Part shown: piece by piece, positions 36,301-49,600 of the stretch
Layout: every line of letters begins with the position of its first letter
Position numbering within the stretch: the first letter of the stretch is position 1
Assembly: GCA_013396655.1 (NCBI GenBank)
Contig: WBMV01004889.1
Span: 124,001 to 188,000, forward strand
DNA length: 64,000 bases
From: Campylorhamphus procurvoides
Taxonomy: Eukaryota; Chordata; Aves; Passeriformes; Dendrocolaptidae
Reading direction: 5' to 3'
Made by a program: the position numbers and the translations under genes
The notes under the pieces: generated by a model
Database searches by the model: none
What the model was told of the DNA's origin: nothing
Seen by the model: only the letters and a program-made list of their open reading frames with translations

Positions 36301-39300
36301 TGTAGCTACATGATTATATTTATTTACAAGGTTGATTTTTTTTTGCCCTCTTTGGCATTCCTTCAGTTTGAAGCGAAGTTTACATTGGCCAACCTTTTCT
36401 TTAGTTTTTGTCATACACCAAAATAAAGGACAAGAAAAAGGGGGACAAATGCTTATTCACTCATGGTCCTGGAATAGACAGAGTATATGTTGCTTCACCA
36501 AAACCACCAGGGTAGCAGCATCCTTCTAAAGTGAGGATCATGCATACAAACCTTGACTTTTGTGCTACTCAATGACTATGAGCAAATGCAGGAATGAACC
36601 TGTTAAAATCTCTGGGAGTTTCAAAAACAGGCTGCTGCTTCTAACAGGGCAAGTTGATTGACTCCCACTACTTTAGTATGGCTTATTGTATCTGATACTA
36701 CCAGATTTTGAGCAGGAGTGTAACTGCTGATCAGACAGCTGTGTCAAAAACAATAAAAAGTCTGTCTCGAGGTCTGCACAGAGCCTCAGCTGCTCCAGTT
36801 CATTACTTTGACTAATTATACCCCTTCTGATCCTTTCTTCGTGGTTCAGTAGGTGGAGCTGTAACATGTTTAAATTTTCCCTCGGCCAAGATGTACCGCT
36901 GCGGGTGCACTGACAAGCACAGCTTTCAGATCCCAGCACTGCACATATTTATCCATTTTATACAAATCGGCATTTTGCATCATTTTGAAATTCCGCATGA
37001 AACGGATCCTCGAGTTCTGTACTCAATCTGCTAGCTGGGAAAAACCATTAGTCTCTGTTTCTAATAAGCTCTTGGATGGTTGTATTCTACTGTTCAAAAG
37101 AACACAACACATGTTTAGGCTCAATTTTAATATTTTGGGCTTTCGGAAAAAATAATCTAGAACATAGTACATTTTGCTTATTTTGCTAGTTGCTGGTTTG
37201 AAACAGACACTTTGGAACAATAGAAAATTCATGAAATCATCTCATTAACATTTTTTCAATTTTAGAATTCTATCAAATACACAGCCAGTTGTTAGTTTTC
37301 ATGTTCTTGAGTAGTTTACACTATAGAGTGTCAATAAAAGCTTTTTAAATAACAAGAAACTATTATATAAATGGACATTTCTGATAATTTTTGCAAAATT
37401 GCTCTTAAAAAGTCTGTACTACCAAAAAAAAATTTAAAAAGAGCCTGGTAATGAGACTAATTCACTCTTCAAATGTTACAGCATCATTTGAACATTGTCA
37501 CATCATCTCAAATTGTTCTTAATTCTAAAAACCCTTTTCCATTTCAATTTTCTCTGGAAAGCTTTCTGTAAAAGCAGCGAGAGTATCCAAATTAATTTTA
37601 AAGATCATAAAATTACTATTTCTTTTTAGAGAAGAGCTGTCTTGTACTGATCTCCTGTATGCAAAATTATCTTAATGGTATCTTCTTTCATCTTAGTATT
37701 CTCCCTTGAGCAGTTTGAGTGCTTTCTAGTTCTCTTTGGTTGCAGCTAAATATTTCAAGCAGGCATCAGAAATATTACAGATTGTCTCTTTTCAGTTCCA
37801 AGAGCTTCTTTGATGGGGGCTGGTGACATCTTTTTGCAATGCACCATATAAACCAGCAGTGCCTAACTTTCTTCATTATATTTTATTTTTCACAGGAGTT
37901 TCTAATGCCCATGACTTTCTCCTTTTCTGCTAGTTTGCTGCCCTCTCTGTGCATTTTCCCATTCCTGAATGCACAGCAAGGCTGCTGCAATGAGTGTCTC
38001 TAGCCTTGGTTCTTCATCCTTGCCCTGTCCCTTAGGCACAATGTGCCTTCCAGAAGCAGGAGGAATATAAGGGGGCAAGTCAGAGGGACGGAGAAAGGAG
38101 GATCCATTCATAGCTGTTTTGCCACTTCCACAGTTAAAATGCCCAGCAGAGCTCAGCATCTTGTGCAGTGCTCAGCAGTTTATCCTATACATTGACATGT
38201 TCCTTGATTAAGGTGTCAGAAACCTCAAGTACAAACAAGGACTAGAAAAGAGCCAGTCTTTCATAAAGTACCTGCTTTTTCTTGTTACCTCTTGTACTAG
38301 CTTTTTCATGATCTTTAAGGGTCTCCAATTGTATAGTCACTTTCAGCTTGAAATATAGTTGTCCCATTTGGAAAATGTTATTATCAATACTGGTGTTATC
38401 CAAGACACTTTATTTGTCTAATCAGCTGAGTTGTCAGGTTGGGTTAGCAAATCCATTTGTATGAATCACAGAGCAGCTTGTGGCTGTGGTGCATTTGTTT
38501 ATGATATTTATTAGGCACACATGCTGGGTAGTTTGGATGCAGATACTAAGATTCCTTTGCTACAGTCCTATACAATTCAAAGCCAAATAAGTCATCCTTT
38601 TGTAAACAGTGCTGCAGACAGGAGAAGAAACTTGAGGATTCTGCATTGGCATTAGGTGACAGACCATATTTTGAGGAACTTGTTTAACATTATAAATAGC
38701 AGGTGCTGTTCATTGTAGAGCCATGAGTTATTGCTTTTTCAGAAGGTAAATTAGTCAAAACCATATTAATCCATTATACAGGCCTTAATATATTGAGAAA
38801 CACTGTATGTGCTTGTAATGTCTTGAGCGATCTGTAAAATCCACCCTTTGAAGAAAAGGTTATAACGATTTGCCATACTCCTTCATTGCATGTATCACTT
38901 CACCTCAATCATCAGTAAAAAAGGCTGCAGTGAATGAAGTTAAAAGGCAAGAACATAGCTGAAGATTGATATGCAGTATCAACCTGCTGGCACTATTTTG
39001 CTGCATTGTGTGCACTCTCATATTGCTTTTTGGTATGTGCTTGTGTTTCACAAAGGCTAACTATGCTTAATTGCCAGGAAAACTCAATCGTATTTTATCT
39101 TGTATCTTCACACTTGGTTTATAGACCTCTATACTTGCAGATTTTAAGACTTTTTAAAACCACCATCAATAGTGATAAGTGATCACTATTCAGGAATACC
39201 TTGTTTTAAGGAATAATCTTCCTTAGCAAGCAAGATTGCAGAGATTGCTCATGGGACTGGTAAGTGCAAGAGGAGGAGAGAGAGAGTATTTGGGTGTCAA

Positions 39301-42300
39301 GTATTAACACCAAAAGGAAAATTTCAAAATATATTAGTTTGTTAATAGATACAGTTATTCCATATAGTTTGAGTTAAAAAAAAAATAAAAGGAAAGTTTT
39401 CTATTTTGTCAACTAACTTCTCCATGGCAACTGACCTGAATTTTAATCACAGCAGTGAACATCTGCTTTAAAAGGAGGAAATTCTCATTCCTATGGAAGA
39501 ACATTTATTTTCCTCTCTCTTTCCCCGTTACTTTTCTAATACTTAAAACAAAAAACAAAACAATCACCACAACAACAAAAACCACCAAAAATACCTCTCC
39601 TTGAAATATGCAGGTGTATATATGTATATATATATGTGTGTATATATATATATATATATGTGCACATGTATAAATAGCAAATAACAAACCTGTTATTACT
39701 TCAGCATTACAACAAAGAATTGAATTCCAAGTTTCCTGGAAGAGAGTACTGGAAAGCAATTATTCTCAAGTGAATCAAAATACATTTTAGTTATTTCCCC
39801 ACTTTCTGGAAGCCAAGAAATCCCATCTCTGGGAGGCAGCCATCTTTTCATCTCTATATATCCAAGTCTGCCATCCCATCCCCTTGCACTTCCCCTCTGG
39901 CTTTTGTCAAAAAGATTCAGCAGTTAGCCTGCTCCTAAGGAATATGTTGAGTTTGTTGAGCAAGTATTTTCTGATTGTTGCAGAATGCACTATTTGCTAC
40001 TCTTCCTGCACCTCTAGGTCTGCAACCAAACCACGTTTTCTCACTCGAAGTTATTGTTAGACGTCTTGTAACATGAGTGGGTGGCTATACCACTCACATC
40101 AAGAAACCCCTGAATAATTTTTTTTAGGGTTGTCCATATGACTGAGGCTGGGAAAGTGATGATGCCCCTGCCCCTGCAGCCCCTGCCCCATCCACAGTGG
40201 TTGTAGCCACGTTCAGCACCAGGCAGCTCACACTATCAGGTGCCTCCAGGCACTGTAGCCAGTGCTCCTGGTTGCTGTGCATGCCCGGAAGTCAAAAAGC
40301 ACTCAGCATCTCACAGATGCAAACTAATGATTTTTAAATCTAATATGACCAAGATTTCATGCCAATTATCAAATGAATGTTCCCATTTCCTGTAAAGATA
40401 TGTTTTATTATACTCTCAGCTACACTTTAACTGACTATTTTGTGCAGGCTGCCTTGGCAAACAAGCTGTAAAAGAAGTTAAGTGCCAATTAAAGTGCTGG
40501 GAAGAACTTCTTTTGCATGAACTCAGCGAGTCACTGTAGCGTACATAATATCACTTATACAAATTCTGAATTGTTGCCTTTCATTTCCAATATGCTACAG
40601 CAACACCTGGTTTATGGGACCCATGACACTCCTATGGAAGATCAACAATGGCATGGTTTTGGAAAACCACTCTGTTTATTTTTAATGTAATTGTTCCAAA
40701 CCAAATTAAGAACAAGCTGGATGAAAGGTTCTTGACAATTACCCCTCTGGTACCTCTAACAATCAACAGAATAGTTTGCTGTTAATTACATATTTACTGT
40801 TACCAAGGTGGAAGTATCTAGTAGCTTTCGGATCAAATTCTGTCAATCCTCCAAGATAAGGTTTCAAGCAATTGGGCTGATTATACTTCCTAGGTTTACA
40901 TCTAGTGTATTACCTATATTTCCTTATGTTTAAATCAGTTGTATTGTGGGAGACATAAGATAAATGAATGTTTTTTTCCATTTACTTCTTTCCAGTCTGC
41001 TGTCTCTGTATGCACACAGACTTGAATTCTCTCTGCAATTTCTCTAGGGGGTGACAACAGCAAGGCTTTTTCCCTCTGCAAATGTATATGACTTTGCTGA
41101 ATTAATAAAAACATGAAAGAGGAGGACCAGCAGTAGATGCAGGTAGGTAGATGATTGCTAACCAGTGAACCTAAATTGCTTTCTAAATTATATTTTTTAT
41201 AGTGTTCACACTTTTTAGTATTTGGAAGGTGTCTGCCATTTCTAATTATGTTCTACAGTCTATTTTATATTTACTTGTCAAAGTCATTGGTTTTATTTCT
41301 TCAGTATTTTGTTTCTCATTTTCTCATCTTACAAGAATTTTTTTTTTTTGCTTTTCATTTTGTCTCTGTGGAGTGTAAATTCCTTCAAGAAGCCAGCATC
41401 AGTGTATGCTGCTCTTGCTTTTAGCTCTACCTCCTCTGCTAAAAGGTGTGAGCAAAGGCTTGTCTGCCTTTTAAACTTACTTTGATTCAGTTTCCAGTGT
41501 GCAAACATTAAGTAGAAGCACCAAGTCAGCTTTCAGAATAAGGGATAGCTTTGCAAGCAACATGAGATACAGACCATTTTCTCTTTTATAGGGCGATGCA
41601 ACTTGCTCTGTTTTACCTGATGCAAAATTAAGTTTATTTTCCTCTTCTGTCCCCTGACAAAATAGCTTCTTGAGCTGTATTACTATCTGTGCAGGAAAAT
41701 TTGGAAGGAAAGTGTCAGGAGCTTGAAGAGAAACAAAAGGTGGGATGCAAAATATAAAATGATTGGTTCCTGTATCTAAGGGACAGGCTAAAAAAAAGCT
41801 CTATAATGCATAAATGAAAGCAGTATCTAAAATGCTGATTTCCTTTGTTAGAAATGTTGAAGAAAAATTTCTTCTGATCCTGGCAGACTAAATCAAAGCT
41901 ACGTTAAAGTAGGTGCTCTGGAGCCCCTGAGTGCAGCTGAGCCACTTGAGACAGCAAGTGTGCAACACACAAGGCTGCTGCTCGTCTCTGAAACTGAGGG
42001 GATTGAGAGGAATACTCTGCCATTAGACTCCAGGTAGTATTTACCTGTCCTAGTTTCTGGGTGCAGCCTGAACCTGCTTCTTTGCAAGTTTCTATTGAAA
42101 ATGTTTGGCTTGTAATCCCTAATGTTAGGAATACTTTTATCCATTTAGTGTAATTTTTTGGAAAGGGTGAAGGAAACAGAGAACTTGGATTATCTTCCTT
42201 GGACAGATCATCTTCAGAGGAGATCTTGGATGCCCTTGGGAAGACCACATGAGGACACCAGAATTCTGGGTGTACACTGAGCCCTTTTGTCTTCTCCTCA

Positions 42301-45300
42301 GCCCAACTGTGACTTTCAGTTCTCTGGAAGAACAACAGGTATCAAAAAACCTACTTCAGTTATCAGTTAAAAATTCTACTTATCTTCTGTGTCAGCCAAG
42401 TGCTTTGACTTTTCATCTTTGAGATTGCAATAGAAAATTCTTTTGTGGCTCATATTCTCTCTATCAGTTGCCAGTATTCAGCAGCCCCTACCTTTCTTTT
42501 TCTTATCAGAGAGGGTGGGTTTGTAATTTTTTCTTGGTTTAGCTCTTATTTTCTCTCTCACATTAAAGTCATTCAATGTCAATGAAAAAATTATTTCCAA
42601 ATACACCTTTGCAATGGCCACTTAGCAGGAAGTATCTCAAGTATTTAAAAAAATTAATAAGTAACACCCTGTATATTTTTCACTATCTAGAAAGTTACAA
42701 AAGTCAAAGAAGTACTATCCAATACTTGGAATAAATGTAGAGAACAACATTTAGGGTGGATATTTAATTTATAACAACAGCTATGTTATCAGAACGCATG
42801 AAAAATTACAACCCAAAAAGAAGTCACAATACGAGATTTTTTTTTAAAAATAATTAGACCTTGCTCAAAATCTTATATGTACTTTTCCAGAAAGCAGCAA
42901 TTTTTGGCTGGTGACAGGGCATTTTCCAATATTTGGAATATTTAAAATTTTATGCAAGGAGGACTAGAAAGGAATTAATTTGGTCTTGCTTTTTTCCATG
43001 TTATCCTGCCTACAAAATTTTTACTCTTGATTATGTTATTTCTAGTTGGTGTTTTTGCCCGACCAAGTTAAAAGCAGAGGTAACATCTCTGTTACTTCTC
43101 CAGACTCCAAAGGCTTTTCCTTTCTATCATCTACAACGTTTTCAGGTTTTTTCCTTATTTAGCTCCAAGTGCTTTGGGTTCCTGCTAGTTTTCTTCAGGT
43201 TTGGGGCTGGTGTAATAGTTATGGTGTTCGGGTCTTTAGAATTGATGTGGACAACTCAAACTAAGCAGACTTTTCCTGTAAATTAAACCCCTTGGTGACA
43301 TCCTTGCAATATATTCAGGTTGACCCTTGGAAGGGCATGGCAATAAGCAGATCTCAATCACTTGGCCCAGATGAGCAGGATTTCTTTGATTCTTGTTTTT
43401 CCTGTTTTGTTGGACTTTTTCACTCTGGATGTCATTGCTAATCCATTAAATATACTTGGTAAAGTAGAAGGGAAGCACAGGGAGAGGGCACAGGTCAGAA
43501 ATGGTACCAGTGGCAATTTCTGAATAATTTTTGCATGCTGAGCATAAATGGTAACCAAATAACTGATGTGCTTGCTGTGCAGCTGTCACCTTGTCTGGGA
43601 ATACACGTAGGGACAAAGACCAGTAAATGTCCTGACACCTCTTAAGAGGCATATTTTGTGTAGAAGGGTATTAGCAATTCAAAAGCTAAACTGAGATCTA
43701 AGCAAGGTCATTGGCTGGTCATACAGTTTATTTTTGATCTAAGCAGTGTTTAAGTTAAGAAGCAGGACTGGGATAAGCAGATACAAACCTAAATGGGCAG
43801 CTGGCTGCCGGGTGGTGTTGAAGCTGAGTCATTCTAAAGGGCAGCCCATTTGTACCCTCACTCAAGAGAGGAGAAAGGTGAAGACCAGAATGAGAGAAAG
43901 GACACCCTCCCTGCACCTGTGATGCTTGAGTGTTGTGAACTGAAGCCATTTCAGTGCCAATAGCAAGAAAAGAAACGAAGGAAAGGCAAATAGAGAAAGC
44001 TATAAATTTTAAATAAAATCTGCCTATGTTTACAGGCAAATTAGCTGAAAATCTTGATGTGTCCAACTAAAAACAATGTTTTAAAAACTGTAATCTGGTT
44101 TTTGTAAAGTCTCATAATTCCAATGTGTATTACAAATATACGCAGTGTGAATAAAATCTCATAACAACTCAGAGTGAAAGTAATGAACAATCTTAGAATG
44201 GCTTATAAATAAAACATGCTACTCTGTTTTGTTTAGGGTCTTTAAGTCCTCAGCTCTGTGTTGGCGGCTGGAATAATTAGGTTCTGTTTTGAAGGTCATG
44301 ATTTTTTTTTTAATATGAACATGAATTTGTCACTTTGGAAAAGGCATTTTCTTCTGTTTTAGAGAATATTTTTTTCATAGTTTTAACGTCTTGGATCTCC
44401 CAGATCTGTTTCTTGCCAAGTCTAGTTTCCTCATCCTACACTAGTATCAAAAGTGTGCTTTTGGGGAGGAGTTTCTGGCTGTCTCAAAAGAGTTGCTGTC
44501 TTTTCTATTTCAGCTTAGGTTTCCCTGATAGCCCTCCCTCTTCTACCTTAGGCACAGAGGTGCTGTTGCAATACTTAAAAGCAGTATCTAATAGATCAGG
44601 CATGGCAGAACTCCGTAAAAAGCTTTTTGCCCAATTCCCTCCTGAAATACCACTGAAGTGGTGTTTGACAGATTTGTGTAGCTATAAAAGCTCTCAATTG
44701 CTATTATTACACAAGTCTCTGAAAATATATTGATAGGCTTAAGTCTCCATATTTCTGATTGCACCCACTAAACGTGGCCCAGACTGTATCTCTGGCTGAC
44801 TACCGTTCTCCTTTTGTACAGATTCATCTGTTCGTTTGAGTCTGTCCAAAAAACAAATAAAACTAAGAATTCTCATTGCCTTAGCCTCAACATTAGCCAG
44901 GGTAAAAGAGGGAAGGAAATAAAATCTTTCCAGTGCATGAACCATCAAAGCTGAAGTAGGTACCTGCTTACTTCATCACTTGTTTTTGAAAATCGAGAGT
45001 CACCCAAGTATGAACTGAAGCAATCATTAATCTCCTGTTTGAGGGGAGATGTAGGTTTGATTTCTGGTAGCATTTTATACAACTTTCCTTCTCTTTCTCC
45101 TTCTGTTGGCCTTTCTTTTTACTGTGGCGTTTAATTTACCAGTGGCTAGACATAAATGAACCACTTGTTCTCAGCTGGTGAGGCCAAGTCTTTGGGATCC
45201 TGTGCAGTTTGTGTTCTCGTGCAGTGCATAAGAACCAGCCTCTGGTGGCTTCTCCACAACTCTGAACTGCTCTGATAGACCAAATGCCTGGGCCAAGCAC

Positions 45301-46457
45301 ACGCTGTGATATCAGGGACAGAAACATGGAGTGAAGGAGAAGGTGCTGCTTGTTCTTTTAGGCTACCAGTACCTGTGGATGCAGTACTATGGCTTGTTTG
45401 CTTGTTGCTTATGGGATTTAGGAAACTTGTGATAGCTGCTGAGTTGCACAGATCACCTCAAAGGCAATTTGGCTGTGGCAAAGCACAAAATTGAGCAAAA
45501 GTCCCTATTTCTAAAGAAGTAGGGCCCACAGCTAACCTGGTCAGGCATACGGCACCTGAGGATGTTTTAAGAGAGGCGCTGGACTGGGGCAAAGGACTAC
45601 CAGTTCTGCAGTCACAAGAAGCAAGGGTGGTGATTGCAGGGGAAACAGTCACACAGGGTGTGCTGTCATTAACCTTTCCTGCCTGCCTTCACCCCATTAT
45701 GCTGCTCGGCAGCTGCAGACTTCTCATGGTGAACAGAACTGCCTGGACCATGACACCCAGACAACTGAGCATTCCAGTCCATTCACACAGGACTGGGGCA
45801 GAATTTTCAGCAGCTTTCAGTGAGCTTCAGATCTAGAATAAGAAAACAAGTTATATCCAATTGTGCCATCTAGTCTTACCAATTCTTACTGTACTGTGTG
45901 CTCCACATGTTTCACCAGAACAAAATTTTGCCTTCATTCTTCTGAGGCACATTTTGTTGGGCAAAATGAGAGGATGAGAAATGTTTTCTGGAAGTTCACT
46001 CAGCTCTGTATTTTTTGACCATAAGCTTCCCTTGTTTCCTGTGATCTTGAGATCCTCAGCAATTTGTTTTCCAAACCTAAATGCCAGTAGGTAGGTTTAT
46101 AATGTTTTTGTAGTTCTAATATCAAATTTAAGCCCTAAAATTAAGTATACAAAGCGTTTACATAATTTAGGGGCTACATTATTATTTGCTTCTATAGAGC
46201 CATGCTTATTAAATTGAAGAGAACTCCTTAAAATTGTATTTTGAATGCCTCTGTAAAGTTTTCTGGGACTCAAACACATCTGTATTCAGAAACCCTGCCT
46301 GGTCTGCCACTGTTTTTCATCATAGGAGACTGGAATATATTTGGCTTCAGGAAAAATGATTTAGTTAAAATGTAGTTTGAAAGCTCCCATGGCACTGGAG
46401 CCTTTTTAGGGAGCATATTTTACAAATTGATGCTAAAGTATCTTCTTTTTCTTCCAG
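33361..46457. other. Intergenic stretch, no gene recognised
   Basis: About 13 kb. It includes the longest open frame of the window (35401-35931, plus, 176 codons), which has no domain, no start context of note and no splice partner. Also present are an A/C-rich tract and AT microsatellite at 39545-39670, a small C-rich patch near 40163-40189 (repeated CCCCTGC), a T-run at about 41337-41350, and an interval at 40440-40870 rich in homeodomain-like words. No RNA gene or repeat family is recognised. Confidence 0.5.
39545..39670. repeat. A/C-rich tract followed by (TA/TG)n microsatellite
   Basis: 39545-39591 is built of AAAC, CAAC and ACC words. 39615-39670 is an alternating purine-pyrimidine run, mostly TA with TG interruptions (TATG, GTGTG), ending GTGCACATGTA. 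Both are low-complexity DNA. Confidence 0.85.
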
Positions 46458-46693
46458 CTGTGTTTTGGAATTTGGGCAGGTGGGAATAGCTTTCATTTTG
46501 AAAAGCATTTGAGGACTGCTGCTTCTCTTGAACAGGTAAGATGTTAAAAAGCTGTTCATGGGTTAAAACCAACACATTTCTGCAGAGTGCTCTACTAACC
46601 ACACATCTCCATTTCTATTTACAGACCAGGCACTTAAAGCATGTCTTCAAATTATGGGTATGCAGGAGTTCACAATTACCTAGTGGAATTTAA
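46458..46693 (+). other. Candidate exon pair of an unknown transcript
   Basis: A strong acceptor (TTCTTTTTCTTCCAG) precedes 46458 and a consensus donor (CAG|GTAAGA) follows 46535. The 78-nt interval is open in only one frame, at phase 0. After an 89-bp GT-AG intron, the acceptor TTTCTATTTACAG precedes 46625, and the same frame stays open for 22 codons to TAA at 46691-46693. The encoded pieces (LCFGIWAGGNSF... and TRHLKHVFKLWV...) match nothing I know. No upstream exon was found. It may be a lncRNA or a chance arrangement. Confidence 0.2.
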
Positions 46694-49600
46694 TGATGAA
46701 GAGGCACTTCCTGTGCCTTTAAGGATTTTCAGAGGACTTAGCAGAAATGAGATAATCAATCTCACTGCAATCCTTGTTTCAGGTAGATAGTTAATTGAAA
46801 AGAGGCAGTCCTGATGCTTTTGTGGCCACTGGAAAAAACCCTTGAAGGGCTGCATAATGTCACTCAGCCCTGTGTTCCAGCAGCTACCTGCTCCCGTTAG
46901 CCTCCTGCCCACGTGTGCTTCTTGATGTAGATAAAATTTGCTTCCCATGTCTACATTCTCCAACTGCAAACTCTGAAACTACTCAAACATGTTACTCAGG
47001 CTGGTTTCTGTTTGTTTTTTTTTTTCCTTCGTTAAGCCCAAAGGGGGTTGTTTCATTCCGGAACATGTTTAGTTTGTAGGTGACAAATGGTCTGTGAAAG
47101 CCTGAGAAGCAACTCAGTATTAATGAGACCAGGCAGCAAAAGTCCCCATTGTTGCTCAGTGTGGTGAGCCAATATAATTGGAACTATATAAACTGAAACA
47201 GAGTTAGAATTTAGCAAGGTAATACCCCCTAAAAGTCATAAAAATAAAATACCTTGCCTCTGATCTTTTCAGCACCTTGAGAACATACTGCCGCTCTCTC
47301 ATTTGCTTCTTCCTACACATGCTATACTTTATTTCCTAATGCCCTCTTTCTTCATTTTTCATCTTTGCCTAAAGATTGTGTCAACCTTTTGTAAGGGCTG
47401 ATTTGCTGATTTCATTATTTTCAGGTTTTGTTTTGTCCCTTCCAAAGACACACAAGAGAGACTGCAGCAGTTTGGAGCATTGTAGCATACGAGGGGTCAT
47501 TACTTCAAGAAAAGATGAATAGAGGCAAAATTTTTAATCCATGTCTAACCATCTAAATCTAATATTAACCATAATTAACTCCCTAAACTCTTTTTACAAG
47601 TACCATTTTATATAAGTGTATTCCCATTAAAGTTGGCTCACCCTTCCTTGGGTACCAGGGGTGTTCAAGGCTATGGCTTCTATAATAGACTGATAATAGG
47701 CAAATAATATCATGATTTTCTAATAGGAAACTAATCCCATGTCTCAGTTAATCATAATGCAGTTAAACAAGTACAGCACAAGTCATTCTGAAGAGTTGAG
47801 GAGGCAGATGTTCCAAGGCAAACATTTAGTAAGAGGTATCTTCAAGGAAACCCTCTGTAACAGGGTGGGCATTATTTCCCTTCAATATCTCTGAAATACA
47901 GCATTTTCTTGATTAAGTTATCTGTTTTCATGAAGGAGACTACTGTAATAACAGTAACAGTGAAGCACATGACATTTAAATTGCCATTACAGTTATAAAA
48001 TAAAAAGACACATATGATATATGAAATTTTAAATATCTCTATCTCAGATATGTTCCTCTGCTTCAGTCTAGAGTCAGAAATATGAAATTATTTTCTTTAT
48101 CCATTAGGTACATATATTTTCCTACACTGAGGATTGCAAAATTGTTGCAGCAGACCTGAGTATTTCATTTACACTTGCACTTAACGTTGAGCCAGGACGA
48201 GTGCCAGGCAGGTCTTCACCATGACACAGAAAAAATATTGATGAACATTAAATGAACAGAGCTCACCGAAATTTGCCTTAGATCATCAGAACCTCATGCT
48301 ACCCAACTTCAAAACAGCACACAAGGTACTCATTTGCAGATTTGGAAAGACATGATGACTTGAATAAATAAATAAAAAGTCCTTAAATTTAATATCTGAC
48401 AGACTTCCCTAAGGCACTTCAATTCAAATGTCATTGATCACCTTCTGGAGCACACCCAGTAGAATGGGAAATTAGCCAGAGCTGAAGCCATATAGAGCTG
48501 CTTCTTCCACAAAAGTAGGACAATCCTTTGTGCATTTCTATGACTTCTGTGACACTGAAAGTGTTGGAGTTCAGTGAAGGGGAAATACAAGCCAGCAACA
48601 TGAATTGCAATATGACACTTTGACAACTGTTTCTTAAGTATCTTTAAGATGTTGGACTGATAATTAGAAAAATATTGATTTCTGTCACATAGAAAGCAAC
48701 ATTTAGAAAATATTCTGCTCACTTTATTACTGCTTAAGTCACACAACAGGCTCTGCACAAGAACAAATTAACTCAGTTTTGATCAAATAGGGAGCAAAAG
48801 AGTGTACTGTTAAATATCGATGAACTTACAGAAACTGTACCAGGAAAGACAAATCACATGGTTGACCAGTTTTGTTTTGTTTTTAAATTTGGATGGTCGA
48901 AAGAAAGAAATTATTATTGCTTTGAATAACACATATTAATTATGCAAAATCCTGTCTTAGAATGGCTTCTGTAAGTAAAATTGTATCTACATATCATTAC
49001 ACTCATATTTTTATTAAGGGCAAAAGAAGAAACACATTATGCATAATGCCAGGAACTGAAGTCCAAATGGAACCTTAACAGTCTAATTAAATAATGTTTA
49101 TTACCCCATATGCAGTCATTATGGAAAATGAAGTACTTTAAAGAAAATATATAATAATATAGCGGTGTCATATATATACTTTCTAGTATTTGATACTTTT
49201 GCTGATATTATGCTCAGACTTCCAATGCCCTTTGGGATCCTAGCATTGAAGGTTTCATAAAGAAGAGGGGATATTGCAGCCCAAATCATTAGCCCTGAGG
49301 AACATATTGCTGATTTCTCCCTTCTCTACTTAGGAACTTCTTGAGGTATTATTTCTCTCTTTGTTAATGTGTCATACACCTTGCTTACACTTCACTGATT
49401 AGCTCATGGTGCAACAGAATTTGGTGTATTTCGCAAAAGTTTTCTGTACCTCTAAACAAGGTTTTGCTCAGCTCTGAGTCTTCATTTCTTCAACTGACCA
49501 TTGGTGAGTTGTATGTAGTGCTGCAGCCTCCTGTGCCAGCCTACAACACCTCTCTCACCATCCCATGCCTGTGCTTCTCTAGACCATCTCTTCTGTCTGC

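Noticed and set aside
41904..42335. 143-codon minus-strand frame, with a second overlapping frame of 81 codons
   Set aside because: Two frames are open over the same bases, nothing is recognisable, and a possible donor at 42043 has no clear partner.
47160..47290. TATATAAA followed by AATAAA, LTR-promoter-like spacing
   Set aside because: No terminal TG/CA inverted ends, duplication or internal retroviral sequence; both words are common in AT-rich DNA.
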